Of a stretch of DNA of 64,000 nucleotides, positions 33,498-41,951 are shown in pieces. Position numbers and translations under genes: made by a program. This DNA is from an uncultured Lachnospiraceae bacterium (GTDB lineage: Bacteria; Bacillota; Clostridia; Lachnospirales; Lachnospiraceae). The notes beneath the pieces are model-generated. The model did no database searches. It was not told where the DNA came from and was given only the letters and a program-made list of their open reading frames with translations. The stretch covers positions 62,001 through 126,000 of the forward strand of contig CAJTXP010000005.1 of NCBI GenBank assembly GCA_910583615.1. The letters are read 5' to 3'. The first letter of the stretch is position 1, and every line of letters starts with the position of its first letter.

Positions 33498-34340
33498 TCA
33501 GGGCTGCCGGTCGAGTATGCTGCTCATGCTTTGGCAGGCGAACCGGATATCATCCTTCCAGCTTTCGTTCCCTACATCCCACATTTCCGTGACATAGCGG
33601 CGTATGCCAAGCTCCCACGCCTTGGCGATTATGGATTCGAAATCTACATGGCCGGTCAGGAACGGGATCTCCCGAAACTTTCCGGGAACGGTTTCTTTCA
33701 GGTGGAGCGCAAAGATATGGTCGCGTCCGGTTTCCAGATCATCCAGCACGCTGGTATGATAGGTGACGGCGGCGTTGGTCAGGTTACCGGAATCAGGATA
33801 TACGCCCAGATAGGGATTGTCAATAAGGTTTACGTATTTCATGGCCTTTTCAGTGGTGTTCATAAATTCTGTTTCCATAGTCTCAAAACCCATGACGATT
33901 CCTCTGGCGGCTGCCATCATGGTCGCTTTTTCCAGATTTTCGCAGAAGAGTCGTTCGCTTTCGGCAGACCCTTTTTCATAATAGACATCATAACCGGCCA
34001 GCTGGATGATCCGGATACCCAGATCGTCCGCCAGTGCGATCGCCTTTTCCATGATCTCCATGCCCCGGCGGCGCACATCTGGATCGGAAGCTCCAAAGGG
34101 ATATTTGCGGTGTCCGGACAGGCACATGCTTCGGACCGGTACTCCGGTGTCCTTCATTGCCTTGAGAAGTTCCAGTCGTTCCTCTGCGCTCCATTCCAGA
34201 CGGGCAAGTTTTTCATCGGTCTCATCAATGCTGATCTCGACAAAGTCATAACCGCATTCTCTGGCGCATGCGAGCTTTTCCCGCCAGCTCATGGCTTTTG
34301 GCATGGCTTTTTCATATAAGCCGATTGCGTATGCTTTCAT
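33498..34340 (-). CDS. ulaE: L-ribulose-5-phosphate 3-epimerase UlaE
   Basis: A 280-residue TIM-barrel epimerase that converts L-xylulose 5-phosphate to L-ribulose 5-phosphate in anaerobic ascorbate breakdown. Motifs fit the UlaE/SgbU family: YDFVEISIDETDEKLARL near residue 31, MCLSGHRKYPFGA, Glu154 region MGFETMETEFMN, YPDSGNL, HLKETVPGKFREIPF. Length is normal. It is transcribed away from ulaG across a 520-base regulatory region, and the propeller gene follows it. Confidence 0.93.
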   Translation of the reverse strand: MKAYAIGLYEKAMPKAMSWREKLACARECGYDFVEISIDETDEKLARLEWSAEERLELLKAMKDTGVPVRSMCLSGHRKYPFGASDPDVRRRGMEIMEKAIALADDLGIRIIQLAGYDVYYEKGSAESERLFCENLEKATMMAAARGIVMGFETMETEFMNTTEKAMKYVNLIDNPYLGVYPDSGNLTNAAVTYHTSVLDDLETGRDHIFALHLKETVPGKFREIPFLTGHVDFESIIAKAWELGIRRYVTEMWDVGNESWKDDIRFACQSMSSILDRQP

Positions 34341-34425
34341 TTTTTTAACCTTCCTTTCCTGTAATCAGTATGTCCTGAATCGCGTTTTCGCAGTATTGAT
34401 ATTCTCTCTGCATTTTTCTGTCTGC

Positions 34426-34453
34426 AAAAATGAACATAAAAATGAACAAATAA
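34426..34453. promoter_or_regulatory. operator-like repeat, ulaE side
   Basis: Contains TGAACA twice, 12 bases apart (34431 and 34443), inside AAAAATGAACATAAAAATGA followed by ACAAATAA. The same 28-base arrangement recurs at 34756-34784 on the ulaG side. It is probably bound by the DeoR-type regulator of the locus. Confidence 0.6.
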
Positions 34454-34755
34454 AATATCCTCGGATGATATAAAAGAAACACAAAACAAAACATATATAT
34501 TGAATATATACGATTATAATTGGTATTAGATGGGATTTCAAGAGAAAAATGAACATTTATATGTTGATTATTAAAGTTTGTGAAAAACGTAAATATAAAA
34601 ATTCGTCATTTTGTATATAAAAACGATCATAAAAATAAAAGCTGAAAGAAGATCATAGAGAAATGAATTAAAATGTTCTTGTTTTTCAACGTTTTTGTAA
34701 AAAAATCAAAATGGTTAAAATGAACAAGAATTACATATCAATTGGATGTAAATGG
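34454..34755. other. AT-rich divergent regulatory region of the ula locus
   Basis: No gene seen. The stretch is extremely AT-rich, unlike its surroundings, and holds more TGAACA sites (34550, 34721) and an inverted TGTTC (34674). A TATAAT on the minus strand (34513-34518) could serve ulaE, but no good -35 is visible. Confidence 0.6.
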
Positions 34756-34784
34756 AAAAATGAACATAAAAACAAACAAATAAG
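34756..34784. promoter_or_regulatory. operator-like repeat, ulaG side
   Basis: AAAAATGAACATAAAAAC followed by AAACAAATAAG, nearly the same as 34426-34453. It ends four bases before the -35 box of the ulaG promoter, a good position for control. Confidence 0.6.
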
Positions 34785-34787
34785 CTA

Positions 34788-34816
34788 TTGCAATTTTGGA
34801 GTATTTACGTTATATT
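34788..34816 (+). promoter_or_regulatory. probable promoter of the ulaG operon
   Basis: TTGCAA (34788-34793) and TATATT (34811-34816), spacer 17, 46 bases before the ulaG start. Confidence 0.65.
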
Positions 34817-34861
34817 CAGGACAGAATAAAGAAAAAGAAACGCTAAAGGAGGAGAAATAAC

Positions 34862-35965
34862 ATGAGTAAGGTTTCTGAAATGACCCGTGAAAGCTGGATC
34901 ATGAGCACATTTCCGGAATGGGGCACCTGGCTGGTGGAGGACATTGAAAATGAAGTTGTAGAGCCGGGCAATGTAGCCATGTGGTGGCTGGGATGTACCG
35001 GGGTATGGTTCAAAACGCCGGGCGGGGCGAACATCACCATCGACCTGTGGTGCGGCAACGGGAAACGGACTCACGGAGACGGCAAGATGAAGCCGGGGCA
35101 TCAGATGGCGAATATGTGCGGCGGACGCGCCATGCAGCCCAATCTGCGCAATGTCCCGTTTGTGATCGATCCATTCGCATTTAAGCAGGTGGATGCGGTT
35201 CTTGCGACTCACTACCATCAGGATCATATGTCCGCAGAGTGGGCGGCGCATGTTCTTAACAGCGGGATGACCACGACCGATGAAAACGGGAAGGAGATTC
35301 CGGTGCCGTTTATCGGGCCGAAGAAATCGGTGGAGACCTGGGTAAACTGGGGCGTGCCGCAGGACCGCTGCATAACCGTGAAGCCGGGGGACGTCATTAA
35401 GATCAAGGATATCGAGATCGTCTGCCTGGACAGCTTTGACCGTACCTGCATCGTAACGACGGATAAAACCGGACCGGACCGTGAGGAACTGACCGGGGTG
35501 TGTCCGACAGACATGGATGAGAAAGCGGTCAATTATCTGGTGAAAACGCCGGGCGGCAATATCTATCATTCCGGAGATTCTCATTTCTCGATCTATTTTG
35601 CAAAGCACGGCAAGGACCACGACATCGATGTGGCGTTTGGTTCCTTTGGAGAGAATCCCATCGGCATGCAGGATAAGATGAGTTCCATCGACGTGCTTCG
35701 CATGGCGGAGAATCTGCAGTGCAGGGTGGTGGTTCCGATTCACTGGGATGTATGGACCAACTTCCAGGCGGACTGCGAGGAGATCAGGCTTCTCTATGAT
35801 TTCAAGAAAGACCGGAATGAGTACAAGTTCCATCCGTTCTTCTGGCAGGTGGGCGGCAAGTATGTGTATCCGCAGGATAAGGATAAGATTTATTATCACC
35901 ACCGAAGAGGCTTCGAAGACTGCTTCGAGCATCCGCAGAATATTCCGTACAGGTCCTGCCTGTAA
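34862..35965 (+). CDS. ulaG: L-ascorbate-6-phosphate lactonase UlaG
   Basis: A 367-residue metallo-beta-lactamase-fold enzyme that opens L-ascorbate 6-phosphate to 3-keto-L-gulonate 6-phosphate. The metal site THYHQDH is present (His117, His119, Asp121, His122), with further ligands in IYHSGDSHFS and VPIHWDVWTNF. The sequence is close to the E. coli UlaG pattern over its full length (PEWGTWLVEDIE... NIPYRSCL). AAAGGAGGAG precedes the start. It is the first gene of the operon ulaG-IIA-IIC-IIB and is divergent from ulaE. Confidence 0.96.
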   Translation: MSKVSEMTRESWIMSTFPEWGTWLVEDIENEVVEPGNVAMWWLGCTGVWFKTPGGANITIDLWCGNGKRTHGDGKMKPGHQMANMCGGRAMQPNLRNVPFVIDPFAFKQVDAVLATHYHQDHMSAEWAAHVLNSGMTTTDENGKEIPVPFIGPKKSVETWVNWGVPQDRCITVKPGDVIKIKDIEIVCLDSFDRTCIVTTDKTGPDREELTGVCPTDMDEKAVNYLVKTPGGNIYHSGDSHFSIYFAKHGKDHDIDVAFGSFGENPIGMQDKMSSIDVLRMAENLQCRVVVPIHWDVWTNFQADCEEIRLLYDFKKDRNEYKFHPFFWQVGGKYVYPQDKDKIYYHHRRGFEDCFEHPQNIPYRSCL

Positions 35966-35983
35966 GAGAAAGGGGGAGCAGGG

Positions 35984-36469
35984 ATGTCCACAGTATTACA
36001 GACAATCGTAGAAAAAAAGCACTACCGTTTTATTGACGGTGAAGGTGTCACCTGGAAGGAAGCTGTCCGTCTGAGCGCAGAATCTCTGGTTGCGGACGGC
36101 AGCGTAGACGAAGATTATTATAAACAGATTGTGGCATGCGTGGAGAAATACGGTCCATATGTGGTGTTTGAACACAACGTTGCCATGCCGCATACGCAGG
36201 AAAATGCCACCGGGGCGCATAAGACCGGCATTGGTTTCATGGTATCCGAGAAGATGATTGATTTCGGAGAAGACGAGGATGGAGAGAAGAAAGAGGCGAA
36301 TCTCTTTTTTACCCTTTCCTCGACGAATCCGGATGAACATATGAGCAATATCCAGCAGCTTTCGGAGATCTTTATGAACGATGCGCTTCTGGACGCGCTG
36401 GCGGCGGCCAGGACGCCCGAGGATATTCTGGAAGCAGAGAAGAACCATCCGTGCGAAGAAGAATTTTAA
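35984..36469 (+). CDS. ulaC: PTS ascorbate-specific EIIA component (UlaC-like)
   Basis: A 161-residue EIIA of the mannitol/fructose-type fold used by the ascorbate PTS. The phospho-accepting histidine is His70 in NVAMPHTQENA. It receives phosphate from HPr and passes it to EIIB. It begins 18 bases after ulaG with AAAGGGGGAG upstream and is followed 33 bases later by the EIIC gene. The order IIA-IIC-IIB differs from the E. coli order ulaA-ulaB-ulaC. Confidence 0.93.
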   Translation: MSTVLQTIVEKKHYRFIDGEGVTWKEAVRLSAESLVADGSVDEDYYKQIVACVEKYGPYVVFEHNVAMPHTQENATGAHKTGIGFMVSEKMIDFGEDEDGEKKEANLFFTLSSTNPDEHMSNIQQLSEIFMNDALLDALAAARTPEDILEAEKNHPCEEEF

Positions 36470-36502
36470 GAAACCGTTAACAGCTGAAAAAGGAGAAAAA
36501 AT

Positions 36503-38005
36503 ATGGTAGTATTAGATGTATTAAATGCGGTCTGGACCTTCTTTGCGACCTATGTTCTGCAGAAGGCGCCCTACATGGTGGGTTTTCTTACGCTGCTGGG
36601 CTATTGCCTGATGGGTAAGAAGTGGTATGATACTCTTGCAGGGACGCTGAAGGCGATTATCGGTATGCTGATTCTGAATGCGGGTTCCAGCGGACTTACC
36701 AGTACCTTCCGTCCGATTCTGGCGGGTCTGAAAGACCGTTTTAACCTGACTGCATGTGTGATTGACCCGTATTACGGGCAGAATGCCGTGACGGCAGGCG
36801 TGGAAGAGGTGTTTGGGAAAGGGTTTTCCCAGGCGATGACGCTTTTACTGATTGCGTTTATCGTAAACATTCTTCTGGTGCGTTTTAACAAGATCACTAA
36901 ATGCCGGGCTCTGTTTACCACCGGTCATGTACAGGTGCAGCAGGCGGCGACCGCTTACTGGCTGATCATGTTTGCGCTTCCTGGGCTTCTGACTCAGAAT
37001 GCGGCGCTGATGGTGGTCATGGCAGTGATTCTGGGGGCATACTGGGCGGTAGGAGCCAACCTGACGATCAAACCCATGCAGGAGCTGAGCGAAGGCGCCG
37101 GATTTGCCATTGCTCATCAGCAGATGTTTGGTATCCGCCTTTCCTATTTCCTGTCTGACAAACTGTTCGGCGACAAAGGCGGAAAACGGAAGGTGAAGAA
37201 AGTCGGTGAGATGGAGATGCCGGGCTTCTTCTCGATCTTCAATGAGAATATGGTATGTACTGCGATTCTGATGACCGTATTTTTCGGTATTATCATGGCG
37301 ATCATCGGAAAGCCGTTCTTCGTGGAGAGCGGTGCGACGAACGAGGCGGAGAATTTTGCATATTACTGCTTCAATACATCCCTGAACTTTGCGGTCTATC
37401 TGGCGATCCTGCAGCTGGGCGTGCGTACCTTTGTGACAGAGCTGACCGCTTCCTTCCAGGGGATTGCGGATAAGCTGCTTCCGGCGTCCATCCCGGGTGT
37501 TGACTGCGCGGTCTGCTTTGGATTTGGCGATTCCAATGCTGTTACCTTCGGATTCCTGGCAGGCCTTGTAGGGCAGATCATAGCGATTCTTGCGCTGATT
37601 GTAATCGGTTCGCCGACCATTATCATCTGCGGTTTCGTGCCGGTGTTCTTTGATAACGCAACCATGGGTCTGGTGGCTAATGAAAAAGGCGGCCTGAAGG
37701 CGTGTCTGATCATTCCTTTTATCGCCGGCCTTGTGCAGGTGTTCGGTGCGGCGCTCATTGCCGGCTGGGTAGGCCTGGCAGAATACGGCGGATACCTCGG
37801 TATGTTTGACTGGGATACGGTATGGCCGATCTTCACGGTCATCATGCATTATGCAGGGTATATCGGGGTTGCCATTGTAGTACTCGTGCTTCTGGCAATT
37901 CCTCAGATCGAATACCGGATGGATCCGGAAGGCTACTTCCTGATTACAGAAGATTATGATGCTTATGTGGAGCATAAGGCGAAAAGGGCCGCGGCTGATT
38001 CATAA
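36503..38005 (+). CDS. ulaA: PTS ascorbate-specific EIIC permease (UlaA-like)
   Basis: A 500-residue polytopic membrane protein with about eleven hydrophobic helices, the ascorbate-gulonate type EIIC. Recognisable segments are GYCLMGKKWYDTLAGTLKA near residue 30, FTTGHVQVQQAATAYW near 140 and PASIPGVDCAVCFGFGDSNAVTFGF near 330. It transports L-ascorbate with phosphorylation by EIIB. AAAAGGAG lies before the start. The EIIB gene follows 31 bases later. Confidence 0.95.
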   Translation: MVVLDVLNAVWTFFATYVLQKAPYMVGFLTLLGYCLMGKKWYDTLAGTLKAIIGMLILNAGSSGLTSTFRPILAGLKDRFNLTACVIDPYYGQNAVTAGVEEVFGKGFSQAMTLLLIAFIVNILLVRFNKITKCRALFTTGHVQVQQAATAYWLIMFALPGLLTQNAALMVVMAVILGAYWAVGANLTIKPMQELSEGAGFAIAHQQMFGIRLSYFLSDKLFGDKGGKRKVKKVGEMEMPGFFSIFNENMVCTAILMTVFFGIIMAIIGKPFFVESGATNEAENFAYYCFNTSLNFAVYLAILQLGVRTFVTELTASFQGIADKLLPASIPGVDCAVCFGFGDSNAVTFGFLAGLVGQIIAILALIVIGSPTIIICGFVPVFFDNATMGLVANEKGGLKACLIIPFIAGLVQVFGAALIAGWVGLAEYGGYLGMFDWDTVWPIFTVIMHYAGYIGVAIVVLVLLAIPQIEYRMDPEGYFLITEDYDAYVEHKAKRAAADS

Positions 38006-38036
38006 AACAAAAAATATATGATAAGGAGATAAAATT

Positions 38037-38345
38037 ATGGCAAAACTTGATGGAAAGAAACTTCTGGCATGCTGCGCAAACGGTGCAGGTTCCTCTTTGA
38101 TGATGGAGAATGCAATCAAAAAGGTGATGACCAAATATGGAATCAAACCGGCGGAGCTTCGCCACTGCCCGGTGTCGGAGGGAAAGACGGCTTCCCGCAA
38201 CTATGATGTGGTTTTCTGCGCAAGAACCTTTGCGAAAACCTTTGACGGCGTGGAGAAAAACGGCACGATCCTGATTCTTCTGAAGAATGTAATGTCTGCG
38301 CAGGAGATCGAAACGGCCCTGAAGGATGCGGATCTTCTGGACTGA
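38037..38345 (+). CDS. ulaB: PTS ascorbate-specific EIIB component (UlaB-like)
   Basis: A 102-residue EIIB. The phosphocysteine loop is CCANGAGSS, with Cys13 the likely phosphorylated residue (family pattern CxNGxGSS). It takes phosphate from EIIA and gives it to ascorbate during uptake through EIIC. TAAGGAG precedes the start. A terminator follows at 38378-38435, closing the ulaG-C-A-B transcript. Confidence 0.93.
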   Translation: MAKLDGKKLLACCANGAGSSLMMENAIKKVMTKYGIKPAELRHCPVSEGKTASRNYDVVFCARTFAKTFDGVEKNGTILILLKNVMSAQEIETALKDADLLD

Positions 38346-38377
38346 TTGTAAAAATCTGGATGTATAAAGACTGAAAC

Positions 38378-38435
38378 AAAAACCGGACCCGGCAATAGAC
38401 AGATCTCTCTATGTACCGGATCCGGTTTTTACAAC
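38378..38435 (+). terminator. terminator after the ula PTS genes
   Basis: AAAAACCGGA (38378-38387) pairs with TCCGGTTTTT (38421-38430). The A and T runs allow action on both strands. Confidence 0.8.
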
Positions 38436-38534
38436 AGCCGGGTTGCTGTCCGCATCAGGCTGGCATCGATGTTCGGGCAGCAATACAGCCGGACCTGCCG
38501 GTTGTGGTTGACGTGTAAAGGAGTTTGGGATAAT

Positions 38535-39224
38535 ATGATAAAAGCAGTAATCTTTGATGTGGACAATACGCTGTACAGCTACACGGATGCGCATGAAGCT
38601 GCGTTTGACAGACTGGCGGCATATGCGGACAGGGAACTTGGCCTGTCCCGGGCTTTGTTTGAGGAACTGCATCAAAGAACAGAACATGAACTGAGAACAT
38701 ACATGGGAGAAGTGGCTGCTCTGCACAATCGCTGTATCCGTTACCAAGTCATGCTGGAGAATCAGGGACTGCCGCTGTATCCGCATGTGCTGAAGATGAA
38801 TGATCTTTACTGGGATACTCTGCTGGAAACGGCGGTTCCGGTTCCGGGCATAATGGAGGCTGTAAATGCTCTGAAGGAAAAAGGGTTCCGGCTTGGAATC
38901 GGGACGGATATGACTGCGCGCATACAGTTCAGGAAGCTGGAAGTGCTGGGGCTGCTTCGTCACATGGACTTTTTTGTATCCAGTGAGGAAACAGGTACGG
39001 AGAAGCCGCATCCGGCCTTCTTTGCGCGTTGTGTGAAGAAAGCGGGCTGTCCTGCAAAGGAATGTCTTTTCGTGGGCGACAGTCTGAAAAAGGATGTTCA
39101 GGGGGCTGTGGATGCAGGCCTGCAGGCGGTATGGTACTGCCCTGAATATCGGAAAAAAGCCGGTGAGGATGTGTCGTGGATTGCGGATATGCGGCAGCTT
39201 CCGGAGGCGGTATTGGCTCTGTAG
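38535..39224 (+). CDS. HAD family hydrolase
   Basis: A 229-residue haloacid-dehalogenase-type phosphatase. Motif I is FDVDNTLYS with Asp8 and Asp10, motif II GTDMT, motif III the lysine in GTEKPHP, motif IV FVGDSLKKDV. The alpha-helical cap between motifs I and II is of subclass I. A substrate cannot be read off; near a sugar-phosphate locus it may remove excess phosphorylated intermediates. AAGGAG lies 10 bases before ATG 38535. The DeoR-type regulator starts 34 bases later. Confidence 0.88.
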   Translation: MIKAVIFDVDNTLYSYTDAHEAAFDRLAAYADRELGLSRALFEELHQRTEHELRTYMGEVAALHNRCIRYQVMLENQGLPLYPHVLKMNDLYWDTLLETAVPVPGIMEAVNALKEKGFRLGIGTDMTARIQFRKLEVLGLLRHMDFFVSSEETGTEKPHPAFFARCVKKAGCPAKECLFVGDSLKKDVQGAVDAGLQAVWYCPEYRKKAGEDVSWIADMRQLPEAVLAL

Positions 39225-39258
39225 CTGCCGGAAAAAGTTAAAGGAGCAGTGTGAGAAT

Positions 39259-40038
39259 ATGAAAAACAACCGAAAAGCCGTTGATGAGCGCCATCTGAAG
39301 ATCTTGAATATGATCCGTGAGCGCGGCGAAGTAAAGGTGGAGGATCTGGCGAGAGCTTTTCAGATCTCTCCCATGACGGTGCGCCGGGATATGCAGTATC
39401 TGGAAGAAGAAAAACTGATTTCACGGATCCATGGAGGGGCCGTCTCTCTGGAAAAAGCCAATATGCTGCTTTCGCAGGATGAGAAGATTGCCATATGCAG
39501 AGAACGGATATCGGAATATGCCGCCCGCTTTATCGATGACGGCGACACGCTGTTCATTAACGGGAGCCGGACAGCTCTCAATATGCTGAAATATGCAGGA
39601 GACAAAAAAGTACTGGTATATACCAACAACTGCTGGGGGATCGGAGAAAAATATCCCGATGATGTAACGATTCGTTTTACCGGAGGAGAAGTACGCAGCA
39701 ATGTGATGGTTGGAGAATATGTAATGCGCAACCTGCTTTCCATGACCGCGGACAAGACGTTTCTTGGATGCGCCGCCGTCTATGATGACGGGGAATTCCG
39801 GTATGATATTCCGACGGAGATCGGGATCAATGAAGCTATGATTTCCCGCACGACAAAGGCGCTGTATGTGCTTGCGGACCATACGAAGATCAAAAGGCGG
39901 GAAGAGCACGGAAATATTTACGGAAGCTGTGCTTATGAACAGTCCTGCACGCTGATTACGGATGACAATGCCAGCCCGGCGGTTGTAGAACGGCTTCGCA
40001 GATACGGGATTCATGTAATCCTTGTTCCGACGAAGTAG
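39259..40038 (+). CDS. DeoR family transcriptional regulator (likely of the ula genes)
   Basis: A 259-residue regulator. Residues 6-60 form the DeoR winged helix (RHLKILNMIRERGEVKVEDLA, ISPMTVRRDMQYLEEE), and residues 75-250 are a DeoRC sugar-phosphate sensor with isomerase-like fold (NGSRTALNMLKYAG, GGEVRSNVMVGEY, LADHTKIKRR). E. coli UlaR has the same architecture, responds to ascorbate 6-phosphate and represses the ula genes. By position this protein is the best candidate to bind the TGAACA repeats at 34426-34784. Start chosen at 39259 with AAGGAG upstream. Confidence 0.88.
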   Translation: MKNNRKAVDERHLKILNMIRERGEVKVEDLARAFQISPMTVRRDMQYLEEEKLISRIHGGAVSLEKANMLLSQDEKIAICRERISEYAARFIDDGDTLFINGSRTALNMLKYAGDKKVLVYTNNCWGIGEKYPDDVTIRFTGGEVRSNVMVGEYVMRNLLSMTADKTFLGCAAVYDDGEFRYDIPTEIGINEAMISRTTKALYVLADHTKIKRREEHGNIYGSCAYEQSCTLITDDNASPAVVERLRRYGIHVILVPTK

Positions 40039-40058
40039 TTTTTTGAAAGGAAAAGAAT

Positions 40059-40880
40059 ATGACAGATCTGTCGCAGCTCTTTTTATATCTTCCTGGGATC
40101 ATCATTTTTCTTGTGGGGTCCGGACAGGTGAGAAACCGGTTTTTGGCCCGCAGGGCGGATTTTTCCGCGGATGCTGCGGTGATCGGTTGTAAACACGTGG
40201 TAAAAAAAGACAAAAAGGGAAGAGAAACCTATAATTATTATGATGTGACGGTAGAATACAGGAACCCGAAGTCCGGGCATAAGGAACGGCTTACAGTTAA
40301 ATCGCCTGTAGAGTATGCGCAGGCACAGCAGGTGCGGATCTATCAGGCGAAGGGCGGCGATCGGCCGGTTTTGGCAGGATATAAGGAAGAGTTTCTGTTT
40401 CGTCCGTGGGTTACCATGATCGGCGGGGCGCTTTTGATCCTTCTTGCTCTGGAACAGAATCGGGGTCATGAGGTGCAGGCCATGGCCTGCCTGTCGCTGA
40501 TTTTCATCGGAGCAGGCATCAACCTGACTGTTGATTATATCCGGCTGAAAAGATGCGGCCTTCAGCCTCTGGATGCCGAGATTACGGATATCTATACCCG
40601 GCAGATTTCCAGAGAGACGAAGATTCTGAAGGGAGCGAAGTATACGTATTATCCGGTGGTGAGGTATGAGTTGAACGGTCAGCAGAATATCCGCCGCTGC
40701 AATATCAATTCCAGCGGACGGAATACGTTTCAGACGGGGGAACGCCTGACCCTGTACTATGATCCCGGTTCCGGCGCTGTGCTGGAGAAGCATGCGAGGA
40801 CGGGAGCCGCGGCGGCCGGAGTCCTTCTGGTGCTGATCGGCCTGCTTGCAGGGGCCAGCATCCTGTCGGTGGTTCTGTGA
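40059..40880 (+). CDS. DUF3592-like membrane protein
   Basis: A 273-residue protein with an N-terminal helix (7-23), a soluble region, two central helices near residues 128-165, a second soluble region and a C-terminal helix. The soluble parts look duplicated: AAVIGCKHVVKK...YYDVTVEYRN and AEITDIYTRQIS...YYPVVRYELN, each followed by a strand and a turn with YDPGSG-type sequence. This is the DUF3592 pattern; function unknown. It starts 20 bases after the DeoR gene with AAAGGAAAAG upstream. Confidence 0.72.
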   Translation: MTDLSQLFLYLPGIIIFLVGSGQVRNRFLARRADFSADAAVIGCKHVVKKDKKGRETYNYYDVTVEYRNPKSGHKERLTVKSPVEYAQAQQVRIYQAKGGDRPVLAGYKEEFLFRPWVTMIGGALLILLALEQNRGHEVQAMACLSLIFIGAGINLTVDYIRLKRCGLQPLDAEITDIYTRQISRETKILKGAKYTYYPVVRYELNGQQNIRRCNINSSGRNTFQTGERLTLYYDPGSGAVLEKHARTGAAAAGVLLVLIGLLAGASILSVVL

Positions 40881-40963
40881 TTGTGCAATACAAACCAAAA
40901 GAATAACAAAAAACAGAACAAAAACGTCAATAACAACAAAAATACAAAAAACCGGAAAAACTA

Positions 40964-40992
40964 TTTACAAAAACAAAAAAATATCGTATAAT
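40964..40992 (+). promoter_or_regulatory. promoter of tRNA-Pro
   Basis: TTTACA (40964-40969) and a perfect TATAAT (40987-40992), spacer 17. Confidence 0.82.
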
Positions 40993-41030
40993 GTCTAAGT
41001 TCGCAGATGTGAACAAAACAAAAGACATAT

Positions 41031-41104
41031 CGATGCGTGGCTCAGCTTGGTAGAGCGCTGCGTTCGGGACGCAGAGGTCGCAGGTTCAAATCCTGTCGCA
41101 TCGA
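41031..41104 (+). tRNA. tRNA-Pro (anticodon CGG)
   Basis: Acceptor arms CGATGCG and CGCATCG, anticodon stem CTGCG/CGCAG around TTCGGGA, T-arm CAGGTTCAAATCCTG. CCA is not encoded. It reads CCG codons. Confidence 0.96.
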
Positions 41105-41122
41105 TTCCTTGGCAGGGGCGCA

Positions 41123-41146
41123 TGACGTCCGGTGGACGTCAGTTTT
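41123..41146 (+). terminator. hairpin after tRNA-Pro
   Basis: TGACGTCC pairs perfectly with GGACGTCA around GGT, then GTTTT. Confidence 0.75.
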
Positions 41147-41172
41147 GCGCCGACCGGAACGGAGTGTAGAAC

Positions 41173-41277
41173 ACCGGAAAGCTTGAATTTATGGGCTTTC
41201 CGGTCTTTTTTGTGCTTGGATGGATGATGTTCTGGAATGCCGGAAGGTCTGGATTTGCAGGCTTTCCGGTTTTTTTA
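41173..41277 (+). terminator. tandem near-identical terminators
   Basis: Two similar hairpins in a row: ACCGGAAAGC/GCTTTCCGGT (41173-41204) with TCTTTTTTG behind it, and CCGGAAGGTC.../GGCTTTCCGG (about 41239-41270) with TTTTTTT behind it. They look like a duplicated unit (loops TTGAATTTATG and TGGATTTGCAG). Confidence 0.8.
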
Positions 41278-41283
41278 TCCCAT

Positions 41284-41337
41284 ATAAACGGCACTGAATT
41301 CCTGCACTCATAGTTCTCGTTCTCTGGTGCCGTTTAT
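41284..41337. repeat. inverted repeat upstream of the sigma factor gene
   Basis: ATAAACGGCAC (41284-41294) and GTGCCGTTTAT (41327-41337) pair perfectly around 32 bases. No T-run. It could be an operator, a leader structure or a minus-strand terminator. Confidence 0.5.
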
Positions 41338-41465
41338 CATACTTTCCCGGCAATTTTTAAACGTCAAATATATAAATTGCAAAAACATAAAAATTTTCTG
41401 TAACGAAACGTCATTTTTCCGGATATATAAGCAGAGGAACCAAAAGACGGGGGGAGGTGGCTGCC

Positions 41466-41951
41466 TTGAATGACATAGAGAGGGCGTATACAGCGCATGC
41501 AAGGGATGTGTACCGCTATCTGCTCAGCCTGACGCATGATGAAGATCTGGCAGAAGAGCTGACGCAGGAGACCTTTTTTCGTGCCATGAGGACCATGGGC
41601 AGCTACGACGGGAGCTGCAGGCTGTCCGTATGGCTCTGCCAGATCAGCAGGCATCTCTGGTATCAGTGGCTGGAAAAGCATGCCAGATGGAAGCGGGCGG
41701 AGCTGACGGAAGAGCTTCCGGGCGGGGAGACGCCGGAGCGGTCCGTGCTGCTCCATATGGAGAAGACGGCGCTGTACCGTGCGATCCACGCGCTGCCGGA
41801 GCCCATGCGGGAGGTGGTCCATATGCGTCTGACCGGCGAATTCACCTTTGCGGAGATCGGCGGTATCCTGGGGAAGAGCGAGAACTGGGCGTGGACCACC
41901 TTCTATCGGGCCAAGAAGAAAATGATCGAGGAAATGGAGGAATGGAAATGA
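41466..41951 (+). CDS. ECF-type RNA polymerase sigma factor
   Basis: A 161-residue sigma-70 family protein with only regions 2 and 4. Region 2: YRYLLSLTHDEDLAEELTQETFFRAMR. Region 4: ALPEPMREVVHMRLTGEFTFAEIGGILG followed by SENWAWTTFYRAKKKM. The start is TTG 41466, 8 bases after GGGGAGG; GTG 41457 would sit on top of that site. The stop overlaps the anti-sigma start by 4 bases, so the two are translated together. It directs RNA polymerase to stress or envelope promoters; the target is unknown. Confidence 0.92.
   Translation: MNDIERAYTAHARDVYRYLLSLTHDEDLAEELTQETFFRAMRTMGSYDGSCRLSVWLCQISRHLWYQWLEKHARWKRAELTEELPGGETPERSVLLHMEKTALYRAIHALPEPMREVVHMRLTGEFTFAEIGGILGKSENWAWTTFYRAKKKMIEEMEEWK

Noticed and set aside
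34341..34861. CRISPR-like short repeats in the ula intergenic region
   Set aside because: The repeated blocks are short, unevenly spaced and operator-like; no constant repeat-spacer pattern and no cas genes.
41457..41465. GTG start for the sigma factor
   Set aside because: It falls on the Shine-Dalgarno sequence itself; TTG 41466 has the proper distance.
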